NCBI GenBank assembly: GCA_026545765.1
Contig: CM048839.1
Coordinates: 56,917,177 to 56,981,176 of the forward strand
From: Plantago major
Taxonomy: Eukaryota; Streptophyta; Magnoliopsida; Lamiales; Plantaginaceae
Length of the DNA: 64,000 nucleotides
Reading direction: 5' to 3'
Shown: positions 55,731-64,000 of the stretch, in pieces
Layout: every line of letters starts with the position of its first letter
How positions within the stretch are numbered: the first letter of the stretch is position 1
Program-made: the position numbers and the translations under genes
The notes under the pieces: generated by a model
Seen by the model: the letters and a program-made list of their open reading frames with translations, nothing else
The model's database searches: none
What the model was told of the DNA's origin: nothing

Positions 55731-57255
55731 AAAGGAAAGCCGGACATTTAATGATAGCACTCTATATGCTCTGATTTCCCATGATAAGAAATACATGAGC
55801 CATGTGATGGAAGGTCAGAGAAGGACAAGTGAGCAGATAGAGAGCATGGTGAACAAGATATCAGATCTTACCGATCGTCTAAAGGAATTCTTGGCTGGGT
55901 TTGAATCTCAGGATGAAGATTCAAATGAAGAGGCTCAAGCGACTACAGTACTTCGAAGCGGAAAGGTAGTCCAAAAACCGGACCTTGTAACAGTTGAGGA
56001 ACCACTCCCTTCCCAAAACACTCTTGTGATCAACATTGCTGAGGATGATACAGTCCAAATAGAAATAGCAGATCGACAAGTGAAGCGTACATAGTTCCTT
56101 CATAAGTCCGATAATCCCTACCGTCCACCTGGACCACCAATCAGCAAGGAGTTTCCATATCCTGGGCGAGTTACGAAACCCAATGATGACAGTAAGTACA
56201 AATCAATTCTAGCAATGCTGTCAAAGGTGAATGTGAATATGCCACTCTTGGACCTGATTGATAATGTTCCTTCTTACTCTAAGTTCTTCAAGGATCTTAA
56301 TGTGAATAAGAAGAAGCATTTAGTGAATGAGAAGCTGATTCTGCTAGAGACAGCTAATTCTGTGGTTGGGTTACCAATTAAACAGCAGGACCCTGGGAGC
56401 TTTGTCATTGATATTCAAATGGAAAACGGGAAAATAGCAAAAGGAATGCTTGATCTGGGAGCCAATATTAATCTGATTACCCATTCTCTCTATAAGGAAT
56501 TGGGTTTGGGGAAGTTGGAACCAGTAGGGATGAATTTACAGTTGGCCGACCGTAGTATCAGGTGCCCACTTGGAATAATTTGAGATGCTCTGGTTAGAGT
56601 TGACACATTCTTGGTTCCAGCAGACTTTGTGGTTCTAGCTCCTAGTAGTACTGATACAAGCAGCAAAAACCATGTGATTTTGTTGGGGAGGCCATTTATG
56701 AAGACTGTTAAGCTACGGGTGGATGTAGCAGAAGGCAAGATAGCTATGGAAATTGGAGGCAACAAGATCAGCAAGGACGCAGTACGTCTGGTAGGTAAAT
56801 CTGATGCCTATTCAGTAGAAGAATGCTGCCTTATTTCTGAAATTGATAATGAGTTTCATGATATTATCGATGACTATGTGCATGCAACTTACCTTGATCA
56901 GTTGACTGATGATAAGCTAGAGGCTGCTTTAACACTAGGTTTTGATGGGGATATGTTGTGTGGGGAAAGTAGTGAGGTGATATGTGCACTTGATTCAGCC
57001 GAAGCCGACCCCCTAGGAGAAATCGAACCTCCCAGTGGCTACACTGGCCAGATCGAACCCCCTAAACCTGATCTTAAGGAGCTCCCGTCCCACCTGAAGT
57101 ATGCCTTCTTAGGAGAAAACTGCACTAAACCTGTGATAATCTCTTCGAAATTGCAAAAGGAAGAGGAGAATAAGCTGGTAGAACTGTTGAGAGAGAACTC
57201 TGAGGCCATCGGTTGGGGGATTGGTGACATTAAAGGCATTAGCGCAACTAGATGA
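55731..57255 (+). pseudogene. pol: Athila gag C-terminus and protease (broken)
   Basis: It starts inside gag just after the LTR: KKYMSHVMEGQRRTSEQIES is followed by the Athila-typical TTVLRSGK. Protease follows in the same frame: KGMLDLGANINLITHSLYKE (the usual D-S/L-G-A active site, here DLGA), LQLADRSIRCPLG, then ILLGRPFMKT. In-frame stops are at 56092 (TAG), 56581 (TGA) and 57253 (TGA). Athila-lineage Ty3/gypsy. Confidence 0.88.
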
Positions 57256-58760
57256 ACCCATAGGATAAGCCTAGAAGATGATGCTAAACCCCTAAGGCAA
57301 CCCCAGCATAGGATTAAACCCTGTCATGCAAGATGTAGTCAAGCAAGAAGGGCTTAAGATACTAGAGCACGATATGATCTATCCCATAGCTGACAGTAGA
57401 TGGGTAAGTCCTGTGCATGTTGTTCCTAAGAAGTCAGGTGTTATTGTGGAGACAAATATAAGGGGATAGAAGTTCCAGTAAGGAAGACCACGGGGTGGCA
57501 CGTGTGCATAGATTATAGGAAGTTAAATGCAGCCACTAAAAAGGATCACTTCCCCCTGCCCTTTATTGATGAGATGCTAAACTGCTTGGCTGGGCGTGAG
57601 TTCTATCATTTTCTGGATGGCCTTTCAGGTTTCTATCAGATTCCCATAGCACGAGAGGATCAGGAGAAGACGACCTTCCCTTGCCCATATGGCACATTCG
57701 CCTACCGCAGGATGCCTTTCGGATTTTGCAATGCTCCAACAACCTTTCAAAGGTGCATGCTCTCTATCTTTTCTGACAGATTTTATCGAGTTATTTATGG
57801 ATGACTTCTCTCTTTTTGGTGATTCCTTTACTGACTGTCTTGGTAAACTTGATAAAGTTTTGAAACGCTGCATTGAGTGTAACTTGACCCTTAGTTGGGA
57901 GAAAAGCCACTTTATGGTGAGAGAGGGTATTGTTTTAGGTCATGTGGTTTCGAAACGGGGAATTGAAGTAGATAGGGCGAAACTTGATGTTATTGTTAAA
58001 CTTTCCCCACCCACTACCGTGAAAGAGTTGCAATCCTTTCTTGGCCACGTAGGTTTTCAATGGAGGTTTATTCAAGATTTCTCAAAAATTGCTAAGTGCT
58101 TGAGTAACTTGCTGATAAAAGATGTGCCTTTTGTTTTCAACGATAAGTGCATGGAAGCTTTTAACATTCTAAAAGAGAAACTTGTTTCTGCCCCAATTGT
58201 TATGGCCCCTGATTGGTCCTTGTGTTTTGAAATCATGTGTCATGCATCCAACTACGCTATAGGCGCTGTGCTAGGACAAAGAGTCAATAGACATTTTCAT
58301 GTGATTTATCATGCTAGCAAAACTCTGAACGGTGCACAGGTTAATTACACTACCACCGAGAAAGAATTCCTAGCTGTCATATTCACCCTGGATAAATTCA
58401 GTTCGTATCTGAAGGGATTCAAAGTGATAGTGCATACTGACCATGCTGCAATCCGTCACCTTATGGCAAAAAGTGACTCTAAGCCTCGCCTTATTCGTTG
58501 GGTTTTGATGCTATAGGAGTTTGATTGTGAAATAGTTGATAAGTGTGGTAAAGATAACCTTGTAGTTGACCATCTGTCTAGGCTTGACCCTAAGACTATT
58601 GAGCCATCACCACCTATTCCTGATGATATGCCTGATGAACATCTATTTTCTGTTAGCTTAGAGCTTTGGTTTGCCGATATTGTGAATTATCTTGCTACAG
58701 GTCTGTTTGTTGCTAACATGACTTCACAGGAGAAAAAAGAATTTTTCTATGTACTGCAGG
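57256..58760 (+). pseudogene. pol: Athila reverse transcriptase and RNase H (broken)
   Basis: RT blocks [54 protein letters not shown] and [11 protein letters not shown] are present; the last holds the catalytic DD near 57798-57806. RNase H motifs ([38 protein letters not shown]) run to about 58513, followed by TAG. Frameshifts occur near 57310 and 57790. The catalytic residues remain but the frame is not continuous. Confidence 0.9.
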
Positions 58761-59946
58761 AGTTACTTTTGGGATGATCCATACATTCAAAGTCTTGGTG
58801 GAGTTCTGGTATTGCGTTCAGGGGCGTGGTCGGAGCATACTTGCCTTTTGCCACTCTATGCAATGCGGTGGGCACTGCATCCGAAGGAAAATGGCCTTTA
58901 AGGTTCTCCAGTCAGGTTTTTTCTAGCCTTCCTTATTCAAAGATGCTCATAAATTTTGTGTCAGCTGTGATGCATGTCAGCGTAGTGGTAATATTAGAAA
59001 GATAAATGAGATGCCTCTTAATAATAATCTAGTTGTTGAGCATTTTGATGTATGGGGTATTGATTTTATGGGACCGTTTCCCAAGAGTAATGGCTTTGAG
59101 CATATCTTGGTTACTGTGGATTATGTGACTAAATGGGTGGAAGCGATTCCTACCAAGACTAACAACTCAAAAGTTGTTGTCTCTTTTCTGGCCAAAAATA
59201 TTTTCTGCAGGTTTGGCACCCCCTAGGGTGGTGATCAGCGATGGGGGCTCCTACTTCATCAACTGCTCCTTTGCTAATCTGTTGGAAAAATATGGAGTGC
59301 ATCACCGAGTTGCCACATCATATCATCCTCAGACCTCCGGACAGGTCGAGGTTAGCAACCGGCAGATCAAGAGCATACTGAGAGAGTCGTGAAACCCAAT
59401 TGGAAGGATTGGTCATACAAGCTCACTGATGCCTTATGGGCATACCGCACCAGTTACAAAACTGTTATCGGCACCACGCCATACAGGTTGTTCTATGGGA
59501 AAGCTTGTCACCTTCTGGTGGAACTAGAACACAAGGCACATTGGGCGATCAAGACCCTGAATATTGACATGCAAGCGGCTGGACAAGAGCGTTTACTGCA
59601 GCTCTCATAATTGGAAGAACTCCGGAACACTGCCTTTCAGAATGCTAAGATCTACAAAGAAAAGAAGAAAGAGTACCACGACAAGGGAATAATCCGTAAG
59701 GATTTAGCCCTAGGTATGAAAGTATTGCTCTTTAATTCACGTCTTAAACTGTTTCCAGGGAAATTGCTTTCACGGTGGGATGGACCGTATCAAATCGTTC
59801 AAGTGGCACCGCATGGTGCCGTAGAACTCTTGAACCCCAGTGACGGATCCACGTTCAAGGTTAATGGGCAGCGAGTTAAACCATACGTCGAAGGGTTTAA
59901 AGAGAAACCGGATAAAGAGTTTGATCTTGTAGAGTCTCGTGCATGA
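58761..59946 (+). pseudogene. pol: Athila integrase (broken)
   Basis: The remnant of the zinc finger ([12 protein letters not shown]) near 58970 is preceded by several stops. The DDE core reads [16 protein letters not shown] (first D), [11 protein letters not shown] (second D) and GQVEVSNRQ (E), with frame changes near 59220 and 59390. The C-terminal part ([25 protein letters not shown]) ends with TGA at about 59944. No chromodomain seen, as expected for Athila. Confidence 0.88.
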
Positions 59947-61303
59947 CTTTAAAGGTACACTTACAGGCAAGCAACTTTCGATCACTTTTCTATTTCTTTT
60001 CACTCTTAGCTTGAGGACATGCTTGAGTTTCAGTTTGGGGAGGGAATGTGCTCTTCAGTTTCTTGGTTGTGCTTCTTAGTGTAGTATCTGAGTCTCTGGA
60101 GTCGTTCGTTTTAATTTTTTATGCATGTGTCATTTTCTACCCCGTTTTTCTAGTGTCTTTCGTGAATCTGAGTTGTTATCCCAAGTCGAACGTTTATTTC
60201 CGATGATAAATTTGCTTGCTGCTTATGTTTTGTATGATATTTAGCTGGAAGTAGTGTAGTGGATTTAAAATTCTATAAGTTCGTTTCTCTTGTAAATAAT
60301 AAGTCTGTGTAACTCTTTAGTCCAAAAGCTTGTGAGCAAACCTTAGCCGATGAAAAAATATTGTACCGGCACTTGTGTGATTTATTTGGGAAGTGCAAAC
60401 TCCCTTGTTTGCGCCTCATCATGCTCATTTGTACTCTGTGTAAGTGAAGTATGATGAACAACATGCTCTACATGATCTATTTTATCGAAGCCAAACCCGT
60501 TCCAAAGAGCAAGTTTGGTGAGGAGGATTTTACTGTGCTATCATATTTATCTACCTGTAAATTGCACTGCTCTCCCTCATTGTATGATTCATCTCGGAGT
60601 GTATCTGTGGTGCTCGTCATCACCGTTAGTCATGTTGGGCATGTTTCAAATACTACCTATATATCAACGTGGTGCTAAAAAGCCATATGGCCGTGAGGGT
60701 TGATGGAGCGAATACCAAACTGACACCTATAGGTACGGACTTTCGGTAAAACAGACACTGCTAAAACAGTGAGACTAAAACAGTCCAATGTGGGGAATTG
60801 AAAGCATGTATTATATAAGTATGCAAGAAATGTGGTAATATGGGAGAATGATTGTATGATACTGGTCCAAGCTGTTACGTGCCAGAAAAAAAGTCCCTTC
60901 TAACTTAACTGATTGAGTACAAATGCATGAGTTATTTGAGGCAAATTTGTGACGAAAGTCACCTTCCATATCTCCTTATATTTCTTGAGTGATTACCCCT
61001 ACTGGACACTTCCTGGAGTGTGAGAGATAGTTGCATAGGATCCACTTGTGAGGGATTAGCGAGCTAGACTGAACTGTTATTTACTTGAGAAACATTCTTG
61101 TTTGACTTTCTGTGCACTATTCTGCCATGGTTAGTTTAGTACAAAACTTTTGCACCTTGTGAATTTAATGTTTACAATGGTAGATTCGGTCACTTGGGAG
61201 TTTAACTCTGTTTTGTGCTAGTTGTTCATTTTATGTTTCGAGTCTAGTTTTGTCTAGGTTCTTTGTTTGCTCGAGGACGAGCAAAGGTTCGGTTTGGGGA
61301 GTT
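59947..61303 (+). repeat. Athila 3' region of element B
   Basis: Noncoding, no env-like ORF. It contains a hairpin-PPT-like module right after pol (60008-60045: GCTTGAGGACATGC then CAGTTTGGGGAGGG). Conserved block 2 is at about 60270-60545 and block 1 at about 60590-60770, inverse of the copies at 13 and 30 kb. The true module next to the LTR is GCTCGAGGACGAGC (61270-61283) and GGTTTGGGGAGTT (61291-61303). Confidence 0.72.
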
Positions 61304-62135
61304 TGATGAGACAATAATTTAGAGTCTCATCTTGTCTTTTTTATCGTCTTTTTCTTAGTCTTTATTGGCATTTTGTAGTGTTTTTGTACGTTTTTTATGC
61401 TTTGGTACTTTAGTTTTCTTTTGTAGGAATTTATTACAGAGAAACGTCTTTTGAGTCAAGTAGAATCGCAGAAGAACAAGGCTCGCCGCGGTGAGATTTC
61501 CAGAAAGTGGCGATGTTTTGTTCACTGAAGCTCGCCGCGGCGAAGAAATATTCTCGCCGTGGCGAGATTTCCAGGAAGTGGCGATGTCTTGATGATTGAA
61601 GTTCGTCGTGGCGAGTAAATATTCTCACCGCGGCAAAAATTCCAGTAACTTGAGAGATTTTGGAATCAATGGCTCGCCGCGGCGAAGAAATATTATCTCT
61701 GCGGTGAGAAAGTACGAGTATATATTCTCGTTGCGGCGAGACGAGTTTTCAGCATTTTTTGTTTTCCTTAATTAGGTTAGACTTAGGCAATTTTTGCCAA
61801 AACTTCTTTTACTCGAATTTTACTTAGAAAAAGCTCCTAGACCTGGTTTTGAACATTGATTGATCTTGGAGCTTGGTTCTTGACTCGTAACGAATCATCG
61901 ACATCGAATTCTTAGTAAGTTTATTAATCTATATTGCTTCCAAGCAATTGTGCTTGATTCATCTGTCAAATTGTATGCTCTTGCTTGCGATTATCAATAT
62001 GTTTATGCTTTGTGTATCTAAGATTATGAATTCTTTCATCTTTAATTCAAGTATGAGTAGCTAAACCTCTCCATAACTCGGTAGTTATGTGATGGTTATG
62101 CAGATTCAAATCTAGGGTTTATATTCGTTCATATT
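61304..62135 (+). repeat. Athila-type 3' LTR, subtype X, interrupted
   Basis: Starts TGATGAGACAATAATTTAG after the PPT. It carries an array of about eight CTCGCCGCGGCGAG-like palindromes (61481-61745). It resembles LTR 11665-12655. It stops at ATTCGTTCATAT, where the next element starts. Confidence 0.8.
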
Positions 62136-64000
62136 GTCACACCCCAAAACCAAAAACAATTTGGCGCGACCGGCTGTCTATCGTGAAATGGGCTCACGCC
62201 AAGACGAAGCCTTCCTTTAATCCGCAAATACATCAATTATCTCACAGTGGTACAAACAGAGCATCTAAATCCCATAAACTAATTACAACAATTACAAATC
62301 CTCAAACGATTACAACGATTCCATTACTACACGTCATCATCTACAAGACAAATCATCTTATACAATAGAAATCTCAGAGTCGCAGCAACTACTAAACAGC
62401 CTTCACATATCCATCATCTGACTACCGTCTCAACTCCAAAGTATTTTCATGCAATCACTCACTAAGTATCTGAAAGGGGGGTGTAAGGCTGAGCTCCTGG
62501 CACTTTTACCCGGATCAAGTACATATAAAAATATACATATATATACACTCCGTTTTATATCAAACATAGTCGAAAATCATTTGCATGGAACACATGTCAC
62601 AATACACTATTCACATTTAAAGCTCGAATCAAATATACACTACAGCCACACAAACCGTGGTGGCACATAGGTCAGCTTTCACATAACATATCCCCTAAGA
62701 CAATAGGGGCCACACACATAACACTGGGAGTACTCCAAAGCACGACAATCCCTCGAAAGGGTCCACACACTTCATAGGCATATCGATGAGCATAAACGTA
62801 CACATAATCCATGCTTTATCAAATCACTTTCACAATTCGCATACACAAGGAAAACATTTTGGGATACACATACTTGATCCTTTTTACGAATAGACTATTA
62901 TATCAAGTCCCATAACATGATATAATAACCATAAGTTATTTGTCAAACTTTAAAACAATACATATACATATATTATAACAATAAAATAAAGCAAAAGTGT
63001 CAAGAGTTCCCATTAGCTCGAATCTATGTTTCACATCACTACTAAATTCACCAATCAGTAATTTCACTCGTACAGCTCCACGAGACTCATGCAATTACCA
63101 CCGGCCCGCAACTAATCTAGGCACTCCAGAACATGGAATTTGTCCTCAAATCCATGTTAAGCCCTCGCCAAACATCAACATGAATAATATTAATATAGTG
63201 AAACTATTTGAGAGAACTAGCAAATAAACTTCAACTATGTCACGTACCTTAGCCAACCATCCTAATCACAACTAATTAACTCATGAACACAATTAATTCA
63301 TGTCCAAAAGATAACTCATCACTTTAACCCTTTAACCACCAATGTTAAACGCAACACAGTTTTCGTTAAACGCAACACAAAATATTTGTAAATTGACTAA
63401 AATGCCCCCAACTCCAAAAAACCTTATATATTCAACAAAAATTCGAAAACACACTTTTATGAAAACGAAAAAACATTAACACACACAATCTAACACATAT
63501 AACAACACCAAACATAAATCGGAGAAAAAAAAATTCCGAATTATTTTCATTTATACAAATACAAAAACATTAACATGCAATTGAACACAAATTAACAACA
63601 CTAAACATAAATCGATAAAAAAAAAATCGGAAAAAATTTCGTTTAAACAATTCTTCTTTCTTCAAAAATATAGATGTAAATTTCGAAAAATATCTCGTTT
63701 ATACAAGCGAATTCCTTCTTTATCTTTTTTTTTCTTCTTTAATTTTTTTTTTCCGGGTTATAAACTGCAGGGAAAATCCGGCGATTTATTAAGCTAAGGA
63801 AAAATCGGCGATTTATAACCGGAAAAAAATTAAGAAGAAAAAAAAAGAAAAAATTATTTATTTAAAATGTTTGTTTTTAAAAGTTTTTTGATAGGGGCAT
63901 TTAGTCAATTATAAATATTTTAATTTACTAACCTAAAAGCCTCAATAAAAGTCTTCACATCGGTCAGAGAGTTGTATCCAACAACAATCTTATTCACGGT
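62136..64000 (-). repeat. Chromovirus-like LTR, minus orientation, partial
   Basis: TGTCACACCCCAAAACCA at 62136 is the inverse of the LTR end at 36441-36460. Further matches are GTGGCACA.AGGTC (62658), GGGAGTACTCC (62726), ACTTGATCC...AATAGACTAT (62873) and the TATATCAAG..CC..AC..GATATAATAACCATAAGTT stretch (quoted in pieces). It is much more diverged than the pair at 34558/38723. The A/T-rich part after 63240 is not clearly alignable, and the right edge is not seen. Confidence 0.65.

Overview
This window is TE-dominated plant nuclear DNA, almost certainly from a eudicot. I see one convincing host gene, a four-exon polygalacturonase at 23817-25715. Nearly everything else is a stack of nested, truncated or recombined transposable elements. 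No rRNA, tRNA or CRISPR array was recognised. The species cannot be named from the sequence. All alignments and divergence remarks are by eye.

Layout. (1) 1-11453: a Sirevirus-like Ty1/copia element (copy 1) on the minus strand, with 5' LTR, initiator-Met PBS, gag with zinc knuckle and coiled coil, pol, and an extra 3' ORF in the env-like position; its 3' LTR lies outside the window. (2) 11454-15956: a short minus-strand Athila-type (Ty3/gypsy) unit without gag-pol but with an acidic ORF. (3) 15957-18143: a plus-strand Sirevirus LTR with a 175-bp tandem duplication across its core promoter. (4) 18144-20402: pieces of other gypsy elements. (5) 20412-21981: a Mutator-like element with a 9-bp target duplication. 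(6) 23817-25715: the polygalacturonase gene. (7) 26000-31470: an LTR scrap, an ATGTT-rich array and the 3' half of a second acidic-ORF Athila-type element. (8) 31474-32065: a copia gag scrap. (9) 32066-42330: a minus-strand Athila-type element (LTR, 3' region, env-like ORF), split by a complete 6-kb chromovirus-like element at 34558-40581 (TSD TTATT). That element and the env-like ORF are each split by a non-autonomous hAT element. (10) 42331-43390: a CACTA end. (11) 43391-50680: Sirevirus copy 2 on the minus strand, interrupted by a foldback Mutator-like element. (12) 50693-53837: the 3' end of another copia element. (13) 53838-62135: two tandem plus-strand Athila 3' portions, the second carrying a decayed gag/protease/RT/RNase H/integrase. 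(14) 62136-64000: part of a minus-strand chromovirus-like LTR.

How it fits together: the retroelements are dead or non-autonomous. Both Sirevirus copies have a damaged reverse transcriptase active site, the chromovirus-like element has lost pol, and the Athila pol carries several stops and frameshifts. The most interesting signals lie outside the standard domains. They are a palindrome repeated through the Sirevirus, GC-rich palindrome clusters at a similar place in otherwise different Athila LTRs, conserved noncoding blocks and duplicated hairpin-polypurine modules in the Athila 3' regions, an acidic ORF shared by two pol-less Athila-type units, and subterminal ATCCG arrays in two hAT elements.
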